A stretch of DNA of 64,000 nt from Lacticaseibacillus paracasei subsp. paracasei (GCF_000829035.1 NZ_AP012541.1:2666001-2730000); one strand, 5' to 3'. Numbered from the stretch's first letter, positions 48,311 to 57,841 are shown. Numbers and translations are program-made. The notes: generated by a model from the letters alone, not told the origin.

Positions 48311-49270
48311 TCACTCCTTCGTCTCTGTGTTCTGATCGACAAATGCACTTGCGAGATAAGCGACAACACTATGGGTATTGACCACAAACGCACCATGTTC
48401 ACTATTCACGCGCAACGCCTCATGCGCATCTAAAAGCGGCAACGCCTCGGCCAGCGTCAAGTTGCCGCCAACCGCATGCCGGGCCGACACATCCGCTGCA
48501 AATGGTGCTAACTGACTGAGCGTGACCTGCAGGCCCTGATTGGCTTGCGCTCCCTTGAACAAATCCGCCACGAAATCGTTAGCCGGATTGGTCGCAATTT
48601 CTTCCGGCGTATCAACCTGCAAGAGTTTGCCACCGCGCATCACGCCGATCCGATCACCAAGTTTCATCGCTTCAGCCATATCGTGGGTCACAAAAATGAC
48701 AGTGGTCTTCAAGGCACGATGCAAATGCAGCAGCATATCCTGAAGCTGAGTGCGGGAAATCGGATCTAATGCTGAGAACGGTTCGTCCATCAAGACCACC
48801 TTAGGCCGTGATGCTAAGGCCCGCAAAATACCGATGCGTTGCTGCTGCCCGCCGGATAATTCGCTTGGCATGCGATTGCGATACTCGGCTGGCGGCAAAT
48901 CAACTGTTGTGAGTAACTCGTCTGTTGCCGTCCTAATTTTTTGGCGCGACCAGCCCTTCATTTCGGGGATCACGGCAATGTTTTGCGCCACTGTCATGGT
49001 TGGAAACAAGGCGATCTGCTGCAGGACATACCCCAGATCCCACCGCAAGTCGCGCATTTTGTAACTGGTGAGCGGTTTGTCGGCAAATTCGATGACGCCG
49101 CTCGTTGGATCAACCAAACGATTGATCATTTTCAGCGTCGTGGTTTTACCGCTGCCGGAGGTGCCGACTAGCACAAACAACTCCCCTTGATCGACCTTCA
49201 GACTAAGATCGTTGACCACGGGCTTGCTGTCATATTCCTTTGTGACGTGTTCAAGACTGATCAATGCCAT
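48311..49270 (-). CDS. Betaine/choline-type ABC transporter ATPase (OpuCA/ProV-like)
   Basis: 319 residues. The ATPase domain (about 1-230) has Walker A VGTSGSGKTT, the signature ELSGGQQQRIGILRAL and Walker B VVLMDEPFSALD. The C-terminal part (about 240-319) is a poor CBS-like regulatory region with HEALRVNSEHGAFVVNTHSV. It energises uptake of osmoprotectants. It is linked to the fused permease-binding protein by a one-base overlap. Confidence 0.88.
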   Translation of the reverse strand: MALISLEHVTKEYDSKPVVNDLSLKVDQGELFVLVGTSGSGKTTTLKMINRLVDPTSGVIEFADKPLTSYKMRDLRWDLGYVLQQIALFPTMTVAQNIAVIPEMKGWSRQKIRTATDELLTTVDLPPAEYRNRMPSELSGGQQQRIGILRALASRPKVVLMDEPFSALDPISRTQLQDMLLHLHRALKTTVIFVTHDMAEAMKLGDRIGVMRGGKLLQVDTPEEIATNPANDFVADLFKGAQANQGLQVTLSQLAPFAADVSARHAVGGNLTLAEALPLLDAHEALRVNSEHGAFVVNTHSVVAYLASAFVDQNTETKE

Positions 49271-50802
49271 CAGCGCACCTCCTTCAGCAAGCCATGCTGA
49301 ACCAAATAGCGGTGAGCCACAGTTGCGGCCTTTTTGTTCTTCACACTCACGGCATAATTCATGGTCTGCATCTGTTTTTCCGTAATTTGACCAGCCAACT
49401 TGTTCAATGCAGCTACAAGTTGCGGGTGTTTTTCGGCAAAGGCCGTTCGCATCAATGGTGCACCGCGATAAATCGGAAACAACCCCTTATCATCTTGCAA
49501 CGCCACCAGATGATATTGCCGCAGTTGCGCATCAGTCGTATACCCATCGGTCAAATTGATCTGCCCGCGGTCTAAAGCTTGGTAACGCAAGGAAGCATCC
49601 ATTGAATCCACCTTAAACTGCAAGCCGTATTTTGATTGGATGCCCTTATACCCGTCTTGCCGGTCAATGAACTCTAAATCAAATCCGGCGCGAATGGATG
49701 GTGCAATTTTGCCAAGATCGCTAATGGTATGCAGATCATAACGCTTGGCAAAACTTTCCTTAACGACTAAAGCATAGGTGTTGTTATACGCCATCGGTTT
49801 GAGATAACTCAGGCCTTGTTTAGCAAGCAGTTTCTTTGCAAGTGGATAATTATCTTTACCAGCCGTCACCTGTTGTTGCTGAGCGGCAGATGGTTTCGTC
49901 AAACTTGCCAGAACCGTCCCGGAAAACTCAGGGTATATGCCGATCTTATCGGTTCTCAACGCATTGTACAAGAAGCTCGTCTGTCCAAAGTTCGATTTCA
50001 ACGTGACCCCGACATCAGGATCAGCTTTTTGAATGAGTTCTTTGTACATATTGATCAAAATATCCGGTTCACTGCCTAGTTTTCCCGCAATCGTGATAGT
50101 TTCCTTTGGTGCGGTCGCATAAGTGTATACTTGGCTGCCAACCATACCAAGGACGGCAACCGCCACAACCCCGACACTGACCTTCCAACTGACTTTTTGC
50201 ATGACATTTAAGAGCCACGAAAAGACAATCGCCAATAGCGCTGCTGCCAAAGCACCCATTAAAGTTAACGCCGCATCATTTCGATCAATACCTAGCAAAA
50301 TGAACGTGCCTAAGCCACCGGCGCCGATCAAAGCTGCCAGCGTCGCGGTACCAATGATCATGACCATTGCAGTCCGGACGCCCGACAAGATAACCGGTAA
50401 GGCGATGGGCAATTCAACTTTGAACAACTTCCGCAATCGACTCATGCCAAACGCATCGGCTGCTTCTTCATAGGAAGGATCAATATCGCGTAAACCGATA
50501 TATGTATTTTGAAAAATCGGCAATAAAGCATACACCACTAAAGCAATAATCGCTGGCAGTGTCCCGATACCCACAAACGGAATCAACAACCCTAACAAGG
50601 CCAACGAAGGAATGGTTTGCAAAACACCAGTCACTTGCAGCAGCACTGCCGCGGTTTTGTGATGCGTCTGGACCCAAACGGCCAATGGAATCGCAATCAC
50701 AACGGCGATCATCAAGGCAATTAAAGATATTTCGATATGTTGCCCCAAGGCACTAAGCAACTCGCCGTGCCGTTCAGAAATTGTCCGCCACAAATCAGCC
50801 AT
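49270..50802 (-). CDS. Fused permease and substrate-binding protein for quaternary amines (OpuB/C type)
   Basis: 510 residues. The permease (about 1-230) has LLSALGQHIEISLIALMIAV and the GVRTAMVMIIGTATLAALIG motif. The binding domain (about 235-505) follows a membrane anchor: TITIAGKLGSEPDILINMY and IGIYPEFSGTVLASL. The YPEFSGT block fits the choline/carnitine/betaine class. It takes up osmoprotectants with the ATPase. It starts after TTGGAGG. A promoter with TACACT (50834-50839) lies upstream. Confidence 0.9.
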   Translation of the reverse strand: MADLWRTISERHGELLSALGQHIEISLIALMIAVVIAIPLAVWVQTHHKTAAVLLQVTGVLQTIPSLALLGLLIPFVGIGTLPAIIALVVYALLPIFQNTYIGLRDIDPSYEEAADAFGMSRLRKLFKVELPIALPVILSGVRTAMVMIIGTATLAALIGAGGLGTFILLGIDRNDAALTLMGALAAALLAIVFSWLLNVMQKVSWKVSVGVVAVAVLGMVGSQVYTYATAPKETITIAGKLGSEPDILINMYKELIQKADPDVGVTLKSNFGQTSFLYNALRTDKIGIYPEFSGTVLASLTKPSAAQQQQVTAGKDNYPLAKKLLAKQGLSYLKPMAYNNTYALVVKESFAKRYDLHTISDLGKIAPSIRAGFDLEFIDRQDGYKGIQSKYGLQFKVDSMDASLRYQALDRGQINLTDGYTTDAQLRQYHLVALQDDKGLFPIYRGAPLMRTAFAEKHPQLVAALNKLAGQITEKQMQTMNYAVSVKNKKAATVAHRYLVQHGLLKEVR

Positions 50803-50833
50803 GTTATGCCTCCAATTGAATGTGATATGAGTA

Positions 50834-50860
50834 AGTGTAACACCTAGTTTTCACGTGCAA
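50834..50860 (-). promoter_or_regulatory. Promoter of the osmoprotectant operon
   Basis: An extended -10 TGTTACACT with TTGCAC at a short 15-bp spacing, or TTGTTG at 18 bp, on the minus strand. Confidence 0.5.
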
Positions 50861-51021
50861 CAAGATAAGGTGTGTTATATTCTGGCAAGTTCATCTTTCT
50901 TCTGGGAGCTGGTGAAATAACGGTAGTTCGCGTTAACTTCGCAGGCGCCTGCCACTGTCTTAAACGCTTCAAGAGGCAGTGCCATGGGCAATCAAGCTCG
51001 AATACTAGGATAGAAAGCAGA

Positions 51022-51196
51022 GAGTTGGCGGAGCGGCGATGGGCTCAGTGGTGAGATTGGTCTTAGCAGAGTGGTTTTCTCCGCTTAGACCAAGGCCGAG
51101 CTTCGAGACAGCGCGCCGGGCTTGCGCGTTGGCTCGAAGTCGTGCCCACCACTCTAGCTTCGCGGTCGCCACCCCGAATCGCCGCGGAGCCAACTC
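51022..51196 (+). repeat. Family B three-way-junction element, copy 1
   Basis: The outer helix is built from GAGTTGGC:GCCAACTC, CGGCGAT:ATCGCCG and AGTGGTG:CACCACT. It encloses two hairpins, GGTCTTAGC:GCTTAGACC (one mismatch) and CTTCGAG:CTCGAAG with an inner CGCGC:GCGCG. It could be a structured RNA or a folded DNA element. There is no coding signal. Confidence 0.75.
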
Positions 51197-51249
51197 GGAC
51201 AATAGGATCAAGCTTAATTAGAGTAGAGCCGAGAAAAGCTTGACACATA

Positions 51250-51266
51250 CGGGCCTGCTCACGCTC
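51250..51266 (+). repeat. Family A end fragment
   Basis: CGGGCCTGCTCACGCTC resembles the CCGGGCTGGCTCACGCTC end of family A only. The rest is absent. Confidence 0.4.
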
Positions 51267-51295
51267 TTTACTTTTCCAAGTGCCCAGCGTACAAT
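51267..51295 (+). promoter_or_regulatory. Probable helD promoter
   Basis: TTTACT, a 17-bp spacer and TACAAT (51290-51295). The -35 is weak and the -10 good. Confidence 0.45.
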
Positions 51296-51335
51296 TATCG
51301 ACACCATTTTAAACACCGAAAGGAGCGCCGTTTCT

Positions 51336-53624
51336 ATGGAAAATGCAACGAAGGCAGAAGAACAGGCTCGGGTCACGGCGGTCATTGAGAAGCTCAAGGC
51401 AAGGCTAGCGGCCATTCATGACCAGATCGAAGCGGCGCACAAAGAAACCAGCCGGATTGAACGATCTTACGGTGAAAATACCAAGGTCAACGTTACCGAA
51501 GTCGATGACCAAATGGAAACCAACGCTGCGGTTCAACAGCAGAAAGTCATGGTTGCCCGCGCCGTCGAAAATGAAACCATTCTCAAACACGAAGGTAATC
51601 GTCTCACCCTGCTAGCGGACAATCCTTATTTTGGCCGTATCGATATTGACGAAGATGGCGATCCCGACACGCTTTATATCGGCACTGCCACCTTCATTGA
51701 CCAAGATGGCGAATTCTTGGTTTATGATTGGCGCGCGCCGGTAAGTTCTATTTATTACAACGGTACCCTTGGCGATGTCAGCTACGATACACCAGCAGGC
51801 GAACAACACGCCACTTTGAAAAACAAGCGTCAGTTCCAAATCGAACACGGCCACATCAAAACCATGTTCGACACCAATGAAACCGTTGGCGACGAAATCC
51901 TTCAATCCGTTTTAGGCGATCAATCAGACGAATACATGAAAAACATTGTCGCGACCATTCAGCGCGAACAAAACGACATTATTCGTGATACCACCAGCGA
52001 CTTGCTTGTGGTTCAAGGGGTCGCCGGCTCCGGGAAAACCAGTGCGGTCCTGCAACGCATTGCTTACTTGCTATATCACAGCCGTAGCGATCTGGATGCT
52101 GACCAAATGGTACTTTTCTCACCTAACCGCTTGTTTGCCAATTACATCTCACAAGTTTTGCCGAGCTTAGGCGAAAAGAATATGCGGCAGGCAACCTTGT
52201 TTGAATTCTTGGCAAACCGTTTCACCGGCTTACATGTTGAAACATTATTCGAACGTTATGAACATGATGCAGCTGGATTGCCGCCAGCTGCTGAGCATAT
52301 CCGTCGCTTTAAAGAAGCGCCGCGCTATCTTGAAGCTATCTACGACTATGCTAAGCAACCGAAGCGGACACCGCATTTTATTGACGTTGAGTTCAACGGT
52401 GAGACTTTCTTCTCAGCCGCAACCATCGCAAAAATTTATCAAGCCCAGCCAGCATTGATGCAGCCAGTTGATAAGTTTACTGCCACTAAGAATGCTTTGA
52501 TCAAACGTCTGAATACCCGGATTCATATGGAGGCCAAACGAGACTGGGCGCAGTTGCGCGTTTCCGATCTGTCACAAACTGAATTGGAAACCTTGACCGC
52601 CGATCACGAATTCGAAACCGGTGAAGATGAACAGCGATTTGTCTCGGAAGCTATTGTCTCAAAAGCATTTTCACCAATCTACGACGCACTGTACAACGAT
52701 CATTTTTACGATGTGTTCCAAGACTATCAGCAATTCATGGCACAGGTGAAACCACCCGTTGCTCCGGCTATCTGGCACACAATGGTCAACGCCTTTTCAG
52801 ACGGAATCGAAGCGCATCAATTACGCTTAGAAGATGCCATCCCGTTGCTTTATCTTCGTGATCTCAGCACCGGCAGCGGTCAAAATAGCCTGATTCAGTA
52901 TGTTTTCGTTGATGAGATGCAAGACTTCAGTATGGCGCAGTTGTTGTACTTGAAACACGCCTTTCCTAAAGCCAAGTTGACCTTATTGGGCGATGCCAAG
53001 CAAAACGTGTTTACCAGTAATTACCAGCCTAGTGATTTCATTCATGAAATCGAGGACGTTTTTTCCGGCTATAAAATTCGACTCATTACGTTAAACAAAA
53101 GCTACCGATCCACGCAACCGATTACTAACTTTGCCAAAGCTTTATTACCAGAACACGACCATATTCAGGCGTTTAACCGTGCTGGTGATAAACCAGAAGT
53201 CTTGACGGTAGCGCGCACGGAAGCGCCTGATGCTTTGTCAAAACTGGTGACGCAACTGCTGGCAACCGATACCACCGTGGCGATTCTAACCAAAGATGCC
53301 CAAACGGCTGATCAACTTTACGCCACTCTCAAACTTGATGCACCAGTCACCTTGCTATCGGCTAATGACCATAGCCTTAAAAACGGTTGTGTCATTTTGC
53401 CAGTCTATCTCGCGAAAGGTTTAGAGTTTGACGCAGTCATCGGTTGGGATATTTCTGCAACCACGTATCAAAATGAAGCCGACCGTGATATTCTCTACAC
53501 ACTTTGCTCCCGAGCCTTGCACCATCTCACACTCGTTGCTTTGGACGCCCCAAGTCCATTGATCACGGCACTGCCCGCTGATCTCTACACACATGCAGGG
53601 GATGCCTCTGAGGCGCGTGTCTAA
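51336..53624 (+). CDS. helD: RNA polymerase recycling ATPase HelD
   Basis: 762 residues. The N-terminal coiled coil (about 1-75: EEQARVTAVIEKLKARLAAI) would insert into RNA polymerase channels. The UvrD-like ATPase has GVAGSGKTSAVLQRIAYLLY (about 222-241), VFVDEMQDFSMAQ and LNKSYRSTQPI. It frees stalled polymerase from DNA or RNA using ATP. The start at 51336 follows AAAGGAG. The 5' region holds the family B element. A strong terminator follows. Confidence 0.93.
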   Translation: MENATKAEEQARVTAVIEKLKARLAAIHDQIEAAHKETSRIERSYGENTKVNVTEVDDQMETNAAVQQQKVMVARAVENETILKHEGNRLTLLADNPYFGRIDIDEDGDPDTLYIGTATFIDQDGEFLVYDWRAPVSSIYYNGTLGDVSYDTPAGEQHATLKNKRQFQIEHGHIKTMFDTNETVGDEILQSVLGDQSDEYMKNIVATIQREQNDIIRDTTSDLLVVQGVAGSGKTSAVLQRIAYLLYHSRSDLDADQMVLFSPNRLFANYISQVLPSLGEKNMRQATLFEFLANRFTGLHVETLFERYEHDAAGLPPAAEHIRRFKEAPRYLEAIYDYAKQPKRTPHFIDVEFNGETFFSAATIAKIYQAQPALMQPVDKFTATKNALIKRLNTRIHMEAKRDWAQLRVSDLSQTELETLTADHEFETGEDEQRFVSEAIVSKAFSPIYDALYNDHFYDVFQDYQQFMAQVKPPVAPAIWHTMVNAFSDGIEAHQLRLEDAIPLLYLRDLSTGSGQNSLIQYVFVDEMQDFSMAQLLYLKHAFPKAKLTLLGDAKQNVFTSNYQPSDFIHEIEDVFSGYKIRLITLNKSYRSTQPITNFAKALLPEHDHIQAFNRAGDKPEVLTVARTEAPDALSKLVTQLLATDTTVAILTKDAQTADQLYATLKLDAPVTLLSANDHSLKNGCVILPVYLAKGLEFDAVIGWDISATTYQNEADRDILYTLCSRALHHLTLVALDAPSPLITALPADLYTHAGDASEARV

Positions 53625-53647
53625 TGCCACCCATGCATCATCACATC

Positions 53648-53685
53648 AACAAACGCCCGTGTCTTCGCTGACACGGGCGTTTGTT
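53648..53685 (+). terminator. Terminator of helD
   Basis: AACAAACGCCCGTGTC and GACACGGGCGTTTGTT form a perfect 16-bp stem with a 6-base loop. Confidence 0.85.
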
Positions 53686-53763
53686 TGGCTTCTAGAATCA
53701 TGATAAATTATCAATGGGACGATTTAATCAATTCTGTTTATTAAAAATTTGGAGGGTTTGTTT

Positions 53764-54597
53764 TTGTTTAATCTACTCCGTACCTTCATGGCCGTTTACG
53801 AAACACGCAGCTTTTCCTTGGCAGCCACGCACTTATTCACCAGCCAGCCAACTGTGTCACACCATATTCATCAGCTGGAACATCAACTAAAAACAACCTT
53901 ATTTGAACGAAACAAACGCAGTGCGACGATTCCCACAGCAGCTGCTGATATTTTGTATACCTTTAGTGGCAACATGCTGGCTGAGTGGGAAAAAACGCAG
54001 GAAGCGATTCAAAATAGTCAAAAGGATGCCATTGTTGACCTGCATATTGGCGTATCGCAAAGTGTCGCCGCTGTTCTATTTTCCCGAATCGCAGCGGCTT
54101 TAAAAAAGACTTTTCCCTACTTGCAATATGATGTCGCCGTACTCAATTCCTTGCAAGTTGTCAAACAGCTGGAAGGCCAACATTTAGATTTAGGCTTTAT
54201 TGAACAACCTTTAACCTTAAAGGGCGCTGTCCGAACAACCCTTTGTACGGATCAACTGATCGCTGCAGGTTGGTCTACCGGCACTTGGATTACCCGCGAA
54301 GAAGGCTCTGGGATGCGCTATTACACCACCGCTTACCTACAAGCAGCCGGTATTTCGCCGCAACACATGATGACCGTCAATAACAATGCCATGCTGCTGG
54401 CATTGGTACAACAAGGTGTCGGGCAGGCACTTTTGTCGGATCAAGTCGCACTCGGCAATGCTCCGGCACAAGCAATTGGGCCGCAATTTCAACGGCATTT
54501 TTACTTGCTGCAAAACCCAACCGCCAATTGGCCCCACAAACAGGCCATGCTAGATAAAATTGTTGAAGCAGCTCGCGCTTCGGAAGTAACCCGCTGA
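53764..54597 (+). CDS. LysR-family transcription regulator
   Basis: 277 residues. The N-terminal winged helix has FMAVYETRSFSLAATHLFTS and QPTVSHHIHQLEHQL. The co-inducer domain follows, with LHIGVSQSVAAVL and LDLGFIEQPL. It starts at TTG (53764), seven bases after GGAGGG; TTG at 53749 lies before that site and is rejected. The convergent TDT transporter is its natural candidate target, though divergent genes are more usual. Confidence 0.88.
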   Translation: MFNLLRTFMAVYETRSFSLAATHLFTSQPTVSHHIHQLEHQLKTTLFERNKRSATIPTAAADILYTFSGNMLAEWEKTQEAIQNSQKDAIVDLHIGVSQSVAAVLFSRIAAALKKTFPYLQYDVAVLNSLQVVKQLEGQHLDLGFIEQPLTLKGAVRTTLCTDQLIAAGWSTGTWITREEGSGMRYYTTAYLQAAGISPQHMMTVNNNAMLLALVQQGVGQALLSDQVALGNAPAQAIGPQFQRHFYLLQNPTANWPHKQAMLDKIVEAARASEVTR

Positions 54598-54621
54598 TGG
54601 CCAAGCTGCTTTGGATGACTA

Positions 54622-55593
54622 TTAATCAGACAGTTCTTGAGTAGCAGTTGCTGTTTGCTTGACTGTTTTAGCTGTAAGCCGCAAAAAGTTTAGATAATGG
54701 CCGGTCACAAATATCAGCATCAAACTCGCTACAAGCCACTCACCCCACTGCAACACGCTCAACAAGTTATGCACCAACCCCTTGCTGGCAAAGATAGCAA
54801 TAAAGCGGGTCAAAGCAGTTGCGGAAATGACGAGTGGAAAGGTGAAGGCGGCAAAACTCGGATAAAACGACAGCCGCGTATACTGTCGAATGCTGAAAAG
54901 GGTCAGAAAATACAGGCACTGTGCAAAAATCAACATGCCGGTTGCAAATGCCAAATTAGGATGCGTGAAGCTGGCCAGATAACCGATCAGGCAAAGCGAA
55001 GCCGGTGCGGCGATGATCGTCAGTAAGGGCTGTGTTGCCTCAGGCAGCGGTATTGTCCTGACACGATGCAGCACAAACGGAAAAACTGCCACGTAGATCA
55101 CAAATGCAAGCCAGAAAAGGGGCTGCCCAAGTGCTGGCACGAATTTTCCACTGGTCACGGGAATGACGCCGATACCGACAAAGGTGACAAACCAGCTCGG
55201 ATAAATCATTTGCCATTCTTTTTGTTGCGGGAGCAAATGCCGTGAAACGAAAAAAATCATTAAGCCAAAATGGATAATCACTGCTAATACCCAGATGACA
55301 GTAGCGATCCCCACCGGCATTCCCCAAGCAGTTAAATAAGTGCACAAGATCATCAAGGTCATCGAAAATGTCGGCGACACCGACGCGATGATCGGATCCT
55401 GTAAACTTTTAGCTGCGTGTAAGGGAGTCAGACAAATTTTCAGTAAAATCAGTCCAAACAGCAAAGCAGCTAAGCCTCCTGTTAGGTTCCCTACTAATTG
55501 CCAACCTGCCAGTTTGTATAGATTACCCAACGATGCCAATCCCAGTGTCAGTCCCGCCATCGGTAACGGCACTCGTTTCAAAAATGATCTCAT
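54622..55593 (-). CDS. TDT-family transporter (SLAC1/TehA-like)
   Basis: 323 residues with about ten hydrophobic segments. VPLPMAGLTLGLASLGNLYK at the N-terminus and FSMTLMILCTYLTAW are typical of the tellurite-resistance/dicarboxylate family, which includes anion channels and sulfite exporters. The substrate is unknown. The start follows GGAGG. The leader is 140 bp and then the family B element. Confidence 0.85.
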   Translation of the reverse strand: MRSFLKRVPLPMAGLTLGLASLGNLYKLAGWQLVGNLTGGLAALLFGLILLKICLTPLHAAKSLQDPIIASVSPTFSMTLMILCTYLTAWGMPVGIATVIWVLAVIIHFGLMIFFVSRHLLPQQKEWQMIYPSWFVTFVGIGVIPVTSGKFVPALGQPLFWLAFVIYVAVFPFVLHRVRTIPLPEATQPLLTIIAAPASLCLIGYLASFTHPNLAFATGMLIFAQCLYFLTLFSIRQYTRLSFYPSFAAFTFPLVISATALTRFIAIFASKGLVHNLLSVLQWGEWLVASLMLIFVTGHYLNFLRLTAKTVKQTATATQELSD

Positions 55594-55738
55594 AACTGCC
55601 TCCTTATATTCTTGCTATTAAGTGTAGCAAGAATCATCGTCATCGGCTAAATTGATCTTTTGCATGATTAACATTCACTTATTGAATCAATCATGGTGAC
55701 GATCATGCGACCAATCTAGGCTAAAAGTTTCTTGCCAT

Positions 55739-55901
55739 GCCAAACTCCGCAATCTCCGGCCAGATGAGGATGGAACGCGTGACGGCGCTTCGAGCCCAAA
55801 AAGCGGTCTCGAAGTCGCCTAACAACATCAGCGACAAAGCCCGGTCGCTGTGTTGTTTGCACAGCTGATCCCCATCCGGCCTACGATTGCTTCGCCTTGG
55901 C
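55739..55901 (-). repeat. Family B three-way-junction element, copy 2
   Basis: The outer helix is GCCAA:TTGGC, GCAATC:GATTGC, GGCC:GGCC and GGATGG:CCATCC. Inside are CTTCGAG:CTCGAAG and ACAACATCAGCGAC:GTCGCTGTGTTGT. On the minus strand the hairpin order equals that of copy 1 on plus. CTTCGAGAC and GGCTCGAAG are shared. Confidence 0.75.
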
Positions 55902-55940
55902 ACTGGGATCTTTAAAACCCCAATAAATCATTTATGAGAA

Positions 55941-55980
55941 AATAAAAAATGAACAACTTCCAATTGCGAAAATTGTTCAT
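55941..55980 (-). terminator. Terminator of the CPBP gene
   Basis: ATGAACAA and TTGTTCAT with an AAT-rich interior; TTTTTTATTTT follows on the minus strand. Confidence 0.75.
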
Positions 55981-56028
55981 TCTTATTTGACGCTTATGAA
56001 TGATGTCCTAACCTTAGTTTGGAAAATT

Positions 56029-56673
56029 CTACACGAGCAAAATTGTTGCATTGTTGAGCATATGCAACCCAATCGAATAACGCATGTCTCTTGTTCGCAA
56101 GTAAGTCCAAGCAAGGACGCCGCCAAGCGCGGCATAGATGAAGAAGTTATAATCCACTTTTCCGGCCACATGTGCAAAACCGAAGACTGCAGCACTGATT
56201 AGCACACTCACCCATTGCCAGGATCGCCGCTTCAAAGAGCCAAAACTGTTCATCAAGAAACCCCGAAATAGATACTCCTCAACGATTGGGCCACCAACAA
56301 CTGCTAATAACTTGATTGACCACGGATAGTTTTTAACTAAATCAAGCAGGTTACTTTGGTTGGCAGCTTGAGGCGCGTGCATGACTTGCGTGAGCGTCAC
56401 GGTGATGAGCTGAATCAAAAATAGCAATCCGATACCTTGCCAGATCACGCTAGAAGGATGAGCCACCGCCAGCGCAGGTTGTTGGCGGTAAAAATGTCGA
56501 TAGCAGACCATCAATGCAGCAATCAGTGCACCGAATACAAAGACCAAGGCACCAATGGCCCCATAGGCACCCCACGTGGCCTCACTGCGGATCAACGCAA
56601 GTTCGGCAGACGAATAGGCGATAAAACCTGCAGCAACGCCAACAAGTTGGACAAATGAGCGAAGAATTTTCAT
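56029..56673 (-). CDS. CPBP-family intramembrane metalloprotease
   Basis: 214 residues with about six hydrophobic segments. Motif 1 is PIVEEYLFRGFLMNS (EExxxR), motif 2 FGFAHVAG and motif 3 SIGLHMLNNATI (HxxxN). It belongs to the Rce1/abortive infection-like protease family; in lactobacilli several act in bacteriocin immunity, others are unknown. No bacteriocin gene is near. The start follows AAAGGA. Degenerate family A repeats lie upstream. Confidence 0.87.
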   Translation of the reverse strand: MKILRSFVQLVGVAAGFIAYSSAELALIRSEATWGAYGAIGALVFVFGALIAALMVCYRHFYRQQPALAVAHPSSVIWQGIGLLFLIQLITVTLTQVMHAPQAANQSNLLDLVKNYPWSIKLLAVVGGPIVEEYLFRGFLMNSFGSLKRRSWQWVSVLISAAVFGFAHVAGKVDYNFFIYAALGGVLAWTYLRTRDMRYSIGLHMLNNATILLV

Positions 56674-56749
56674 GAAGACAATCCTTTCTTGGCATGTTTG
56701 TCTTTAAGGGTAACATTTTAGAAGCCAGGGTGCATGGTGAAACATAGCC

Positions 56750-56914
56750 GTGAAGAGGCGTGTCATGCTTAGAAAGTGAAGCATAAGGTCCCACCATAAC
56801 GCGCGAATCATCCCAAAAACCTACGCATAAGGAGCTTAGTCGTAATGATCAAAGCCCGACCTCACGTCCAAGACCACATACTTTCCGGTTTCTAACCGGG
56901 TTGGTTCGTGCTCA
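56750..56914 (-). repeat. Family A repeat, degenerate copies 10 and 11
   Basis: 56798-56914 is a worn full-length copy: AACGCGCGAATCATCCC, ACCTACGCATAAGGAGC and TTTCCGGTTTCTAACCGGG. 56750-56795 holds one arm of another, GTCATGCTTAGAAAGTGAAG. The inner stem has decayed. Confidence 0.6.
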
Positions 56915-56915
56915 C

Positions 56916-56947
56916 AAAAAAACCTGACAGATTTAATATCTGTCAGG
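56916..56947 (-). terminator. Terminator of tRNA-Thr
   Basis: CCTGACAGAT and ATCTGTCAGG with a 5-base loop, then seven T on the minus strand. Confidence 0.9.
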
Positions 56948-56959
56948 CGCGGTACTATC

Positions 56960-57032
56960 AGCCGTCTATCGGATTCGAACCGACGACCTCATCCTTACCA
57001 TGGATGCGCTCTACCGACTGAGCTAAGACGGC
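56960..57032 (-). tRNA. tRNA-Thr (GGT)
   Basis: 73 bases on the minus strand. Acceptor GCCGTCT pairs with AGACGGC, D-arm GCTCAGTCGGTAGAGC, anticodon arm CATCC-ATGGTAA-GGATG with anticodon GGT, and T-arm with GGTTCGAATCC. The discriminator is U. CCA is not encoded. Confidence 0.96.
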
Positions 57033-57067
57033 AAATGGCTGTGTTGTTTAAAAACAACTGCCTAATT

Positions 57068-57096
57068 AATGTACACTAAATCCCCATAGCTCGCAA
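57068..57096 (-). promoter_or_regulatory. tRNA-Thr promoter
   Basis: TTGCGA, a 17-bp spacer and TACATT on the minus strand, 36 bp before the tRNA. Confidence 0.65.
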
Positions 57097-57196
57097 GTCC
57101 TTTTTATAAAAATGTAGCGTAGAAAGCAAAAAAATGCGCATTGCCACAGCTGTTTTAACTGGCCATGCTGTCCTTTCATAAAAGAGCCGCCTTGCC

Positions 57197-57841
57197 TTAC
57201 CGTCTACCGTGCCACTCGGCCTTGAACTCGGTTAGAAAATCTTCCATAACCTGTTGGCGATGCATCGCCATTTTTTTGGCCGCATCGGAGTTCAATTGAT
57301 CCTTGAGTTTCAACAGTTTTTCATAAAAGTGATTGATGACGGTGCCTTCTGTTGTACGATACTGAGCCGCGGTTAAGTCAGCTCGTGGTGGTAAATCTGG
57401 ATCATACATCCGCCCACCATGTGCACCGCCATACATAAAAGCACGACCAATGCCAATGGCACCAATGGCATCAAGACGATCGGCATCCTGAACCAGTTGT
57501 CCTTCGACCGGCAACGATTGATGGTGTTGTAAGTTTGCTTTAAACGACATGTGATCGATAATCGTCAATACCATTTGGACTTGGTCAGCGCGCATGCCAG
57601 CGTCGACCATTGCCTGCTGGGCGGCGGCTTTGGCTATTGGCACATCCGGAACCAATTTATCGTCATAGGTATCATGCATCGTGGCCGCCGCCAACACAAC
57701 GGCTGTATCAGCCTCTGGTGTTTGCGCAGCTAGTTGTTTTGCTGTCGCCACAACCCGCTGAATATGGTCAAACCCGTGGCCACTGTGATCTTGTTCAGAT
57801 ACCTTTTTTGCAAAGGCTGTCACCTCTTGCCATTCGATCAT
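57197..57841 (-). CDS. HD-domain hydrolase
   Basis: 214 residues, HD phosphohydrolase of the YedJ/YpgQ type. The metal ligands are visible: His in GHGFDHIQRVVATAK, HD in ATMHDTYDDKL and a late Asp in LVQDADRLDAIGAIG. It may hydrolyse nucleoside triphosphates. The start at 57841 follows AAAGGAG; a longer in-frame start is rejected. Confidence 0.88.
   Translation of the reverse strand: MIEWQEVTAFAKKVSEQDHSGHGFDHIQRVVATAKQLAAQTPEADTAVVLAAATMHDTYDDKLVPDVPIAKAAAQQAMVDAGMRADQVQMVLTIIDHMSFKANLQHHQSLPVEGQLVQDADRLDAIGAIGIGRAFMYGGAHGGRMYDPDLPPRADLTAAQYRTTEGTVINHFYEKLLKLKDQLNSDAAKKMAMHRQQVMEDFLTEFKAEWHGRR

Noticed and set aside
51240..51335. Longer HelD start at 51240
   Set aside because: The extra 32 residues have no ribosome site, cross the likely promoter and are unlike HelD.
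53749..53763. Upstream TTG start for the LysR gene
   Set aside because: It precedes the GGAGGG ribosome site rather than following it.
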